DNA from: Bacillales bacterium | GTDB lineage: Bacteria > Bacillota > Bacilli > Bacillales > DASSOY01 | Direction: 5' to 3' | NCBI GenBank assembly: GCA_035700025.1 | Contig: DASSOY010000013.1 | Span: 1-40,152 of the forward strand | DNA: 40,152 bases | Shown here: piece after piece, positions 1-6,940 of the stretch | How positions within the stretch are numbered: position 1 is the stretch's first letter | How the letters are laid out: every line of letters starts with the position of its first letter | Position numbers and translations under genes: made by a program | Notes under the pieces: model-generated | The model's input: the letters and a program-made list of their open reading frames with translations, nothing else | What the model was told of the DNA's origin: nothing | Databases searched by the model: none

Positions 1-1
1 C

Positions 2-1573
2 CTATTGCAACTTTCCCGGTTGCGGCTGACCGACGACTTGTTTTCGTTTTTCCGCTTGTTCGGCCCGCATTTGCTTCATCTTTTCGCCGAGACTCTCGCC
101 TCCCATGAACCAAATGCATGCGAATGCAATCACCGCTGGAATCAATGACCACATGAACGTCTTCGCTATTGTTGAAGAGAGTGCTGTCGTCATTTGCTCC
201 AATACTTGCGGCGGAATGTGTTCGCGCGCCTCCGGCGAGAGCATGACACGCGGATTTTTGAACGCTTCCGCCTGTCCCGACTGCCCGAACCCGGCGAAAA
301 TGTCTGTCAGTTTGCCGAAAAACAAGTGGCTTTGAATCGTCCCGTAAATCGTAATACCGACCGTCATGCCGAATTCGCGGACAAAAGCAATCGTCGAGTT
401 TGCCGACCCGTACTCGCTCAATTTGAATTTGTGAATGGCCGCCATGCTTAACACGGAAAAAGAAAATCCTGTTCCGAATCCAGTGATGATCATGTAAATC
501 GTCACCAAGTATCGCGGCGTCTCTGTCGTCAACGTACTAAGCAAGGATACACCGGCGAGTAAAAACAACACAGCCATCACCATGATGTTCCTATAGCTGA
601 TTTTGTTCGCCAAGATCCCGCCGCTCACGCTTGCAGCGACCATACCTAACATCATCGGCAATAAAAGCAGTCCGGAATTGGTCGCCGTTCCTCCGAAGAC
701 GCCTTGAATGTAGATCGGAATAAATACGGTGGCGACGATGAACGGAATCGTAAACATGAGCGCCACAAGGTTCGTGACCGCGAACAGACGGTGCTTAAAC
801 ATTCGGAACGAAATGATCGGTTCAGCTGCTTTTCGTTCAATGAACAGAAAGCACGTGAACAAAATCGCGAAAGCGGCGAACAAGCCGATGATGGCCGCTG
901 AGTCCCAAGCATACGTTTTTCCGCCGAGCTCGAGCGCGAACATGAGGCTGACAACCGCGCCGACGAGCGTCGCCGCCCCCGACCAGTCGATCTTTTGCTT
1001 CGAATGTTCGTGCGACTCGTGGTAAGAAAAATGAAGCAGCGCGAGCGCAAGCAGGCCGAGCGGCAAATTGATGTAAAAGATCCAGTGCCAGCTGATATTG
1101 TCCGTGATGTAAGCGCCGAGAAGCGGGCCGAACAAGCTCGACATGCCGAAAACGGCGCCGAAAATGCCGCTCATTTGGCCGCGTTTTTCGGCCGGATAGA
1201 CGTCAAAGATGATCGCGAACGCGATCGGCATGAGTGCGCCGCCTCCGATGCCTTGAATCGCTCGGTAAATGCTGAGCTGCGTAATGCTTTCAGCCGTTCC
1301 GCTCAAGATCGAGCCGAGCAAAAAGACAGCGATGCCAAACAGGAAGAACTTTTTCCGGCCGTACATATCAGACAGTTTTCCAAAAATCGGCATGCCCGCC
1401 ATCTCAGCGACTAAATACGCTGAGGTCACCCATACGAATTTATCGAGACCGCCGAGGTCGGCGACAATCGTGCCCATCGCAGTAGCCACGATCGTTTGAT
1501 CCATTGCAGCAATGAAGATGCCTAGCATGAGTCCGGCCATCACTAATTTTAAATGGTTTTCTTTTTTCGTCAT
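2..1573 (-). CDS. MDR-type MFS drug efflux transporter (DHA2/EmrB-QacA family)
   Basis: A 523-residue integral membrane protein, the usual length for the 14-TM DHA2 family of proton-coupled drug exporters. The MFS motif A loop is visible around residues 60-73 (GKLSDMYGRKK). The helix 5 antiporter motif region (GGGALMPIAFAIIFDVYP, about residues 110-127) marks it as an exporter. The C-terminal tail is charged and cytoplasmic. The ATG has an AAGGAG nine bases upstream and lies 15 nt after the stop of the second bactofilin gene on the same strand, so it is probably the last gene of the yhbD-bactofilin operon. Substrate cannot be read from sequence. Family assignment is secure; specificity is unknown. 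Confidence 0.93.
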   Translation of the reverse strand: MTKKENHLKLVMAGLMLGIFIAAMDQTIVATAMGTIVADLGGLDKFVWVTSAYLVAEMAGMPIFGKLSDMYGRKKFFLFGIAVFLLGSILSGTAESITQLSIYRAIQGIGGGALMPIAFAIIFDVYPAEKRGQMSGIFGAVFGMSSLFGPLLGAYITDNISWHWIFYINLPLGLLALALLHFSYHESHEHSKQKIDWSGAATLVGAVVSLMFALELGGKTYAWDSAAIIGLFAAFAILFTCFLFIERKAAEPIISFRMFKHRLFAVTNLVALMFTIPFIVATVFIPIYIQGVFGGTATNSGLLLLPMMLGMVAASVSGGILANKISYRNIMVMAVLFLLAGVSLLSTLTTETPRYLVTIYMIITGFGTGFSFSVLSMAAIHKFKLSEYGSANSTIAFVREFGMTVGITIYGTIQSHLFFGKLTDIFAGFGQSGQAEAFKNPRVMLSPEAREHIPPQVLEQMTTALSSTIAKTFMWSLIPAVIAFACIWFMGGESLGEKMKQMRAEQAEKRKQVVGQPQPGKLQ

Positions 1574-1588
1574 GATCTGTTGCTCCTT

Positions 1589-2287
1589 CTATCTTTTCAT
1601 CGTCTGCTTCACATGCGACCGCGCATCCGCCTTCAGCCTCCCCGCGTGCTCGACCGTACCGATCTCGCACCCCGGCCCGATGCGCACCGCGTTTCCGCGA
1701 ACGACCCTCGCCTTCACATACTCGACGTATACGTCGTCTCCTTCGATCGTATCGACTTCCAGCAACACCGCCCGGCTCCCGCCAAACGCCCGCGCGATCC
1801 GAATCCGTCCGCCCCCGACCTCCCTCGCTTCGCTCGGAAACTTCAGGCGGACATCCATCTCTTCGGCATTCAGCAAGCCGCCGACGGTGAATCCTCCCTT
1901 CAGCGAAAGACCTTCGGCTTCTACGTCTCCGCCTGCCCGCACATGCCCTTTCGCATCCATCTTCTCCGCCCGGCAGCTATCGGCCGCTTCCAGCGCCCCT
2001 CTAAGCTTCAAATGGCTCGCCGACAAGCTGCCGCCCATTTTCAATTCTCCATATACGCGCGCACGATCTGCCTTCACATGCGCCGCGGTCTCCACTGCCC
2101 CAGCTGCATGAAAGCTTTCCGCTTTCACGTTTCCGTCAAATGACGCATTCCCGCGCGTTTTGCAGCTCACGCAACAAAGCTCGCCGTTCACGCTCCCTTC
2201 GCCGATGATTCTCACCTTGTCGAAATTTCCGCCGCCCGAACGGCCGGATCCGATCATTCGCAAATGCTGAACCGCTTCGTGTGCCAC
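1589..2287 (-). CDS. bacF: Bactofilin-like polymer-forming protein (BacF/YhbF type)
   Basis: A 232-residue protein built of short repeating beta-strand turns with regularly spaced glycines and valines (pattern V-x-G-x-a), the signature of the bactofilin right-handed beta-helix. The C-terminus carries the (V/L)-(D/E)-T-I-E-G-D-D-V block also present in the upstream paralogue, so the two genes are tandem duplicates. In B. subtilis the matching pair BacE/BacF forms small membrane-associated assemblies needed for flagellar hook and filament assembly; that role is transferred by homology. Start is GTG with AGGAGG seven bases upstream. It contains an unusual number of Cys residues near the N-terminus (around residues 38-42). 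The symbol follows gene order and is tentative as to which paralogue is E or F. Confidence 0.85.
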   Translation of the reverse strand: MAHEAVQHLRMIGSGRSGGGNFDKVRIIGEGSVNGELCCVSCKTRGNASFDGNVKAESFHAAGAVETAAHVKADRARVYGELKMGGSLSASHLKLRGALEAADSCRAEKMDAKGHVRAGGDVEAEGLSLKGGFTVGGLLNAEEMDVRLKFPSEAREVGGGRIRIARAFGGSRAVLLEVDTIEGDDVYVEYVKARVVRGNAVRIGPGCEIGTVEHAGRLKADARSHVKQTMKR

Positions 2288-2338
2288 TTCGCAACCTCCT
2301 TAAGTTTCCTAACCCAACCGATGCCCGGCAGAATTCAT

Positions 2339-3046
2339 CTATGATTTCCGGTCGTTCTTCACATTCGCACCTTCATCTACATCCAACGTCTCACCGTATT
2401 CGACGAGATCAATCGCGCAGCCTTTCCCAATTCGCACGCGCTGACCCCGCACAACTTTCGCGCTAGTGTACTCAAGCGAGACGTCGTCTCCTTCAATCGT
2501 TTCCACGGTCAACTTGACCGGAAACAACGTCTTCATCATTTTCATCCATCCGTGTTTTTCGTGGCGAATCACGATCCGCTTGCCGCCGATTTCTCCTGCC
2601 TGCGACTTGCCGTGAACGTCCAGGTCGATCGTTTCAGCGTTCAACAGCCCTCCGATCCTGAACTGCCCTCCGCCTTGCACCGACTCCGCTTCACAATCAC
2701 CGCCGATCGTTACTCGTCCGCGTATCCTCACTTCTTCACCCGTTACCGTTCCGCCAATCTTTCCGTCCCCGGAAATTTCTACGTCCCGCGCGGTCAAATT
2801 TTCGCCGATTCTCGCTTTCCCGTTTACGGTCACTTTCCCGGCTTCCACCCGGTCGTTCAACTCCGCATATCCGTTTACGATGAGCGTCTCCGTCTTCACT
2901 TTTCCGCGAAAGACGCCCCATCCGTTGCAATCGAACGTATCGCATTCCACATCGCCTTCTACGACGCCGCGACCGTTCACGCTGACTTTCTTGAAACGGC
3001 CGCCTGCCGCAGACGCATGGCCGTTGATCACTAAATCTCGTTCCAC
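2339..3046 (-). CDS. bacE: Bactofilin-like polymer-forming protein (BacE/YhbE type)
   Basis: A 235-residue bactofilin paralogue with the same beta-helical glycine/valine periodicity and the C-terminal T-I-E-G-D-D-V block. I chose the GTG at 3046 because GGAGGGG lies six bases before it. An ATG 24 nt further upstream (3070) stays in frame but overlaps the end of the regulator gene and lacks a ribosome site. It sits immediately after the YhbD-like gene and 51 nt before the second bactofilin, reproducing the B. subtilis yhbD-yhbE-yhbF order. In that species the products localise under the membrane and support flagellar assembly. The family is clear, function inferred from synteny. Confidence 0.87.
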   Translation of the reverse strand: MERDLVINGHASAAGGRFKKVSVNGRGVVEGDVECDTFDCNGWGVFRGKVKTETLIVNGYAELNDRVEAGKVTVNGKARIGENLTARDVEISGDGKIGGTVTGEEVRIRGRVTIGGDCEAESVQGGGQFRIGGLLNAETIDLDVHGKSQAGEIGGKRIVIRHEKHGWMKMMKTLFPVKLTVETIEGDDVSLEYTSAKVVRGQRVRIGKGCAIDLVEYGETLDVDEGANVKNDRKS

Positions 3047-3060
3047 CGCTTTCCCCTCCG

Positions 3061-3684
3061 TTACAACCATTTCATTTTTAACGCTTGTATCTTCTCCGCC
3101 AGATCGATCTGTTCAACAACCTTTGTTTCCTCGTCAAACCGCGCCAAAGCTAAGTTGGAACAGAGCAAACATGCGGAAACCCCCAGTTTGCGAATGATAA
3201 GCAACGTGCAGCTTTCGTTTTCAAACTCGGAAGAATGATCCTTCATCACTTGCAAGACCATTTTTCCTTCGTCGCGATTAATGTTCCCTCCAGTAAGCAA
3301 CCCATGAAGCACGTACAATTGCAAAACCTCTCCGAACGTAAACGACTCCTTTTCGCCGTACCGCTCCATATAAAAATCGAGCACCGCTTGTGAACAAATG
3401 CCGCGCGGCGACAACTCGTTTGAAGGCAGCTTAGTGTCCGCCAAATCCGGAGACAACATGCCTGCCAACTCGTCGAGCGACAAGTCGCCTTTCAGTTGCT
3501 GAATTTTTTCGATACGGTCAAGAATTCGCTCCCTAGGAAAAAACGTTTCCTGACCTGTGTACGTCGATTTGCGAATGAACCATTCCTCCGGAATCAAATG
3601 CTTGCGCTTCCAGCGATACAGCTGCCCATAAGAAATGCCCGTCGCGTCGAGCAATTCTTTTTTCGAAATGAACGCCTCTTCCAT
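3061..3684 (-). CDS. yhbD: YhbD-like DUF4004 protein with MerR-like HTH
   Basis: A 207-residue protein. Residues 5-75 resemble a MerR-type winged helix: the SKKELLDATGISYGQLYRWKR stretch gives a helix-turn-helix and the following FFPRERILDRIEKIQQLKG stretch matches the wing and second helix. The remainder is a DUF4004-type helical domain with scattered Cys near the C-terminus (CxxC-like VSACLLCSN). It heads the bactofilin/MFS operon; the stop overlaps the start region of the next gene. The ATG has GAGGAGGG upstream. A DNA-binding, possibly autoregulatory role is inferred from the HTH and from the dyad in its promoter (3713-3730). No target is established. Confidence 0.82.
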   Translation of the reverse strand: MEEAFISKKELLDATGISYGQLYRWKRKHLIPEEWFIRKSTYTGQETFFPRERILDRIEKIQQLKGDLSLDELAGMLSPDLADTKLPSNELSPRGICSQAVLDFYMERYGEKESFTFGEVLQLYVLHGLLTGGNINRDEGKMVLQVMKDHSSEFENESCTLLIIRKLGVSACLLCSNLALARFDEETKVVEQIDLAEKIQALKMKWL

Positions 3685-3712
3685 GGCGGTTCCCTCCTCG
3701 TGTGCTGATAGT

Positions 3713-3730
3713 GTAACATAACACTGTTAC
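3713..3730. promoter_or_regulatory. Operator-like dyad upstream of yhbD
   Basis: The sequence reads GTAACA-N6-TGTTAC, a perfect 6-bp inverted repeat centred about 37 bp upstream of the yhbD start. It lies where a promoter would be expected. MerR-family proteins bind short dyads of this kind between the promoter hexamers, so the YhbD-like HTH protein is an obvious candidate ligand. Binding is inference. Confidence 0.45.
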
Positions 3731-3740
3731 GTATGTACAG

Positions 3741-3772
3741 AAAAATTTCAGCGGCTCCCACGGAAGCCGCCA
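3741..3772 (-). terminator. Probable terminator after the redoxin/membrane-protein pair
   Basis: GCGGCT and AGCCGC arms (3751-3770) enclose an 8-nt loop. On the minus strand the stem is followed within a few bases by a short T-run. It lies about 10 nt past the stop of the 3783-4079 gene. Confidence 0.5.
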
Positions 3773-3782
3773 AATGCCGGTA

Positions 3783-4079
3783 TTACTTGTAAGGAATCGG
3801 TTTCCGCCGTTTCGATCGAAACGCTTGGAATGAGACTTTCATCGAAGAATACGTCCCGACGGCAGCTGAGCCGTAAAAGCCGCCCATGAACAAAGCGGCC
3901 ATGAGATCATGTTTATGGCTGTACAAAATCGATAAAGCCATCCCCGCTCCCCATGCAATCGTCGGATATGCTTGGCGCGGGAGGCGCAGAAGCTTGAAAC
4001 ATTGGGTTACGACGATGACGAGCGGGACGGCCACGATGCCGTCCCAAAAGCTCGTATGAATCACCGGAAAATCCGTCAT
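3783..4079 (-). CDS. Small membrane protein of unknown function
   Basis: A 98-residue hydrophobic protein with about three membrane segments (roughly residues 13-30, 40-56 and 62-80) and a strongly basic C-terminus (RSKRRK). I chose the ATG at 4079 because AGGTGG stands five bases before it; an in-frame GTG three codons earlier (4088) would overlap that ribosome site. It follows the redoxin selenoprotein candidate by 55 nt on the same strand with no terminator between, so co-transcription is likely. Size and topology recall small holin-like or membrane-anchor proteins, but I do not recognise the family. Confidence 0.7.
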   Translation of the reverse strand: MTDFPVIHTSFWDGIVAVPLVIVVTQCFKLLRLPRQAYPTIAWGAGMALSILYSHKHDLMAALFMGGFYGSAAVGTYSSMKVSFQAFRSKRRKPIPYK

Positions 4080-4134
4080 TGCTTCCACCTGCCCGTAACG
4101 TTGTTGGTTATAGACTCTCCGGCAATGATCTGGA

Positions 4135-4638
4135 TCATTCGGCGGAAAACGTTTCGTCCAGCAACGCTTTTACTTTCCGATCGGTTACATCTTGCGGCGG
4201 CCGGTCGGCTTGGTGCGAGCCGACGTATGCAAAAACGATCTTTTGATCGGCCGAAATGAGAAACACGCTTGGATGGGCAATTTTAAATGCATCAATACCG
4301 ATGGGATGATACACATCGAAAGCTTTAATCACCTCTCGGTTCTCGTCAATTAAGAACGGAAAAGGCTTTGGATGTTCGTGCAGCCATTTTCGTACGGCTT
4401 CACGTTTTTGTCCAACGATCACGACGATCGGAACATTCAGGGCAGCGTAACGATCAGCATTTTTCTCCAACTCCACGAGTTGTTTGCGGCAATTCGGTCA
4501 CCACGTGCCGCGCAAAAAATAAAGCAAAAACGGACGGCCGCGAAATTGCCCGGACGTATACGTCTTGCCTTCAGGATCTTGCAGCGAAAAGCCCGGAAGA
4601 AGCGAACCGGGTTTCAAACCTTTATTCTTTTTCGGCAT
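4135..4638 (-). CDS. Redoxin (thioredoxin-fold) with in-frame TGA: candidate selenoprotein
   Basis: Read through one TGA (4498-4500), this is a 167-residue AhpC/TSA-TlpA type redoxin with the active site G-T-W-[TGA]-P-N-C at residues 44-50. The TGA sits exactly where the first catalytic Cys of W-C-x-x-C belongs. Upstream, residues 1-46 hold the usual redoxin start (LKPGSLLPGFSLQD, then the FLLYFLRG strand). Downstream are the conserved helix (CRKQLVEL) and the later strands (VPIVVIVG, FPFLID, HPSVFLIS). The ATG has AAGGAG at a normal distance. There is no other lesion in the frame. A SECIS-like hairpin follows the TGA. The likely job is thiol-disulfide or peroxide chemistry, cytosolic because no signal peptide is seen. 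The alternative is a single-base nonsense mutation of a Cys codon. An automatic caller would report only a truncated 113-residue piece from a GTG. Confidence 0.8.
4468..4482 (-). promoter_or_regulatory. SECIS-like hairpin after the in-frame TGA
   Basis: The mRNA reads CAACTC-GTG-GAGTTG: a perfect 6-bp stem with a 3-nt loop starting with G. Fifteen nt separate the TGA from the stem and 21 nt separate it from the loop. This fits the known bacterial SECIS rule (loop about 16-37 nt after UGA, G in the first two loop positions). It lies inside the redoxin coding sequence, as bacterial SECIS elements do. Confidence 0.7.
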
Positions 4639-5157
4639 CGTTCCATCTCCTTTCCGCCAATGCGTACTTCCAGTTTACCAGATTCAAGCCGCTGGGAATG
4701 AGATTCGCTCCATCGGTGAATGATGAAAAAGGATGTAGGAGGATTCCGATGACCAAGCGCCCGGTTACGATCAATTACTTTGAGTGAGGTTTGTTCGTTA
4801 TGGCCGCTTTCGTATATGTAGGGTTATTGACTTGATGGTATTCGATGCTGCAGTATACGGAACGGCGCTTTGATTTGTCATGTTTTTTCGGTGTGAACAA
4901 GTGGCCTTTAGGATAGAACCCGTGGAAAAACGACGGATTGCCTATATCTTTTGAAGACTTGTTTGTCGGCTATTGGATCCGTTTTGCATACCACGAATGG
5001 AACTTGCCTGGGGAAGAAATACTTCGACTGAACGACTGTCAACTCTCATGACGCGGTTTCGAAGGTTATAATTGTAAATGATGAATATTCCTTGTTTTCT
5101 TACCGGAATAGGAGGGATTTTTGTAAAAATGGTCAATTGCGTGGGATCAGGCTTTTT
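4639..5157. other. Gene-poor interval between the redoxin and sda
   Basis: This 519-nt stretch holds no ORF I can support. The only translation signal is on the plus strand at 4749-4787: a TAGGAGG-type site six bases before an ATG that opens a 12-codon frame (MTKRPVTINYFE) ending at TGA. The rest is broken by stops in all frames and may include decayed coding sequence. No tRNA, riboswitch or repeat was recognised. Confidence 0.5.
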
Positions 5158-5304
5158 TTAATTCTTCACTTTCTCGCAAACGTCCTTCTCCAGTTTGCGT
5201 GACTTCAATTCGAGCTCAATCAACCGTAAAAACGTTTTGTCCAAACGAAGATCCTTTGCTGCGTGAAAAGCCTCAAGAAGCAATTCATCCGAAAGTTGAC
5301 GCAT
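5158..5304 (-). CDS. sda: Sda-like sporulation histidine kinase inhibitor
   Basis: A 48-residue protein starting MRQLSDELLLEAFHAAKDL, with FLRLIELELKSRKL in the second half. It aligns along its length with B. subtilis Sda (46 residues), including the MR-LSDELL start and the F-x-x-LIE-x-E-x-K-x-R-x-L second helix, giving the same antiparallel helical hairpin. Sda binds the dimerisation domain of KinA and blocks the phosphorelay when DNA replication is disturbed. AGGAGG lies eight bases before the ATG. The gene follows the DUF421 gene by 37 nt on the same strand. It has a slightly longer, charged C-terminal tail than the B. subtilis protein. It is short enough to be missed by ORF callers. Confidence 0.88.
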   Translation of the reverse strand: MRQLSDELLLEAFHAAKDLRLDKTFLRLIELELKSRKLEKDVCEKVKN

Positions 5305-5341
5305 CCGCCATTCCTCCTAACCCCTGCCCGTAACGGATCAC

Positions 5342-6034
5342 TCATTCGCGATCCATGCGTCTTTCTATATACAAGGTTCCGTTACTCTGCAGTTCCGCAA
5401 AGAAAACCTCTGCGATTTCTTGAATTCCGTCGGCTCGCAACTGCTCTTTCAACCACTCTTCCGTCTTTCCGACTTCCTGCAAATTTCGTTTCACGACACT
5501 TCCATCGGTGATCAGTTCCGTCGGCAACGCACGGTTTGACGGAACGGGTATCTGCATATCCGCTTTCGTCACCATAGTCCGAGACGGTTTTTTTAACACG
5601 CTGAATTTACCGTTCGGCTCGAAAATTGCATAATCGACGTCTTGCACCGAAAAAATGTTTTTGTTGCGAAGCATCATCGTCAAATCGTCGACGTTTAAAC
5701 GGAGCGTTTTCAACGTCTTTTGTTGGATGCTTCCGTTTTTGATCACAATCGACGGTTCTCCATCAAGGATCAGACGCGCCTTTCCCGACTTCATGCTGAA
5801 CAATTCCAGCAACCAGGTGAACACCGTCCATGCGACGAGCCCGGTCAAGCCGGTGACGATGGAAACTTGCTTCTCTACCGCCACATCCGCGGCGATGTTT
5901 CCCATCGCAATTCCCGTAATGTACGTGAAATACGTCATCTGTCCGATTTGTTTCTTCCCGAGAAAACGCGTCAATCCTAACAAAAACAAAAATGCGAGAA
6001 ATGTTCTCAGCGAGATGAACGCGACCGTTTCCAT
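5342..6034 (-). CDS. DUF421 membrane protein (YetF family)
   Basis: A 230-residue protein with three N-terminal membrane helices (about residues 5-22, 35-50 and 58-78) followed by a soluble YetF/DUF421 domain. The LGLTRFLGKKQIGQMTYFTYITGIAMGNIAA stretch and the NGxxxxxxLKxLRLNVDDLTMMLRNKN region are typical of the family. ATG preceded by GGGAGGAG. Related Bacillus proteins (YetF, YrbG, YkjA) are membrane proteins, several linked to sporulation or stress; the biochemical role is unknown. A second, divergent copy lies at 35723-36460. It is divergent from the GntR gene and probably upstream of sda in one transcript. Confidence 0.9.
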   Translation of the reverse strand: METVAFISLRTFLAFLFLLGLTRFLGKKQIGQMTYFTYITGIAMGNIAADVAVEKQVSIVTGLTGLVAWTVFTWLLELFSMKSGKARLILDGEPSIVIKNGSIQQKTLKTLRLNVDDLTMMLRNKNIFSVQDVDYAIFEPNGKFSVLKKPSRTMVTKADMQIPVPSNRALPTELITDGSVVKRNLQEVGKTEEWLKEQLRADGIQEIAEVFFAELQSNGTLYIERRMDRE

Positions 6035-6125
6035 TGCCGCTCCTCCCTTGCAGCCTTGTTGCCTCCAGTGTGGCCAAGGTTCCGGGAAAATAGACGACTC
6101 TGCATACGGCGGATTGAAAGAACGA

Positions 6126-6154
6126 TTGCAGTGCAGGCTGTCATGCTGTATGAT
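6126..6154 (+). promoter_or_regulatory. Probable sigma-A promoter of the GntR/FadR gene
   Basis: A TTGCAG hexamer and a TATGAT hexamer are separated by exactly 17 nt, 55 nt before the start codon. The -10 matches well, the -35 only in TTG. Confidence 0.5.
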
Positions 6155-6208
6155 AGGTTAATGTTATGATATTCGTTCCGATATTTCAAGGGTATACGGA
6201 GAAAACCG

Positions 6209-6904
6209 ATGATCAAACGCATGAAATTGTCCGCCATAGTGGCCGAGGAAATTAAACAATACATTAAGAAAAACCGTTTGTCCGAAGGCGACCGGCTTCC
6301 TTCCATCGAAACGATGATGAAGAATTTTGGCACGGGCCGTTCCACGCTGCGAGAATCGCTCCAGATTCTCGAGACGAGCGGGATTGTGCAAGTCGTCAAC
6401 GGGAAAGGCACCTTCGTGAAAAATGTTCAATCGTACCGTGTACAGACGTCTTTCGAAGCCGAGAACAAGAAAAAATTTTTGCTCGAATTGCTTGACGTGC
6501 GCATGGCCTTGGAGGGCAAAGCGGTTGATCTTGTCGTGCAACATGCTGCTCAGGATGAAATCGAAACAATGGAAGCGTACATGCGCCAATATAAAATTCA
6601 TTTGGAAGCAGGCGACAGAAAGGCCGCAAACGAATGCGATTTCCGCTTCCATCAAGTGATTTACGAATCTTGCAACAACGAATTACTCAACGGCATGATT
6701 CGCTCGCTTCAAGAACAGTTCATGGCGTTTTGGGAAGCGCCTTTCGGCATCGAAAACATATTCGACCACACGTTCGAGTTTCATTTGGAATTGCTCGACG
6801 GTCTGAAGCGGAAAGACCCGGCAGCGGCACGAACCGCCTTTGAAAAAATCATCGAAGCCGACAAACGAGCGATCCTCGCCGTCGAACTCCGCGACGAATC
6901 CTAA
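6209..6904 (+). CDS. GntR-family (FadR subfamily) transcriptional regulator
   Basis: A 231-residue regulator. Residues 5-72 form the GntR winged helix (KLSAIVAEEIKQYIKK, then SEGDRLPSIETMMKNFGTGRSTLRESLQIL). Residues 90-220 form a helical FCD ligand domain (LLDVRMALEGKAVDLV ... CDFRFHQVIYESCNN ... HLELLDGLKRKD). The D-x-x-F/H ... H metal-site pattern of FCD domains appears (DFRFHQ, then FEFHLELL). FadR-type regulators usually bind small acids and repress neighbouring catabolic genes. This gene converges on the GH130/ABC sugar cluster and is divergent from a DUF421 gene, so its target is not obvious. The ATG has GGAG upstream. Confidence 0.92.
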   Translation: MIKRMKLSAIVAEEIKQYIKKNRLSEGDRLPSIETMMKNFGTGRSTLRESLQILETSGIVQVVNGKGTFVKNVQSYRVQTSFEAENKKKFLLELLDVRMALEGKAVDLVVQHAAQDEIETMEAYMRQYKIHLEAGDRKAANECDFRFHQVIYESCNNELLNGMIRSLQEQFMAFWEAPFGIENIFDHTFEFHLELLDGLKRKDPAAARTAFEKIIEADKRAILAVELRDES

Positions 6905-6940
6905 AGCCCTCGGAAACGAATTTTCCTGAGGGCTTTTGTT
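6905..6940. terminator. Bidirectional terminator between GntR gene and GH130 operon
   Basis: AGCCCTC..GGAAA pairs with TTTCC..GAGGGCT across a short loop, followed by TTTTGTTTT on the plus strand. It begins directly after the GntR stop and ends at the stop of the converging GH130 gene, so it can serve both. Confidence 0.85.

Noticed and set aside
1512..2143. Plus-strand ORFs of about 200 codons opposite bacF
   Set aside because: Shadows of the repetitive bactofilin gene, with no start signals.
4135..4476. Stand-alone 113-residue redoxin starting at a GTG
   Set aside because: It lacks the first strand and the W-x-x-x-C active site and has no ribosome site. The frame reads back through one TGA to a good start at 4638.
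6164..6655. Minus-strand 163-codon ORF opposite the GntR gene
   Set aside because: Antisense shadow of a clear FadR-family gene.
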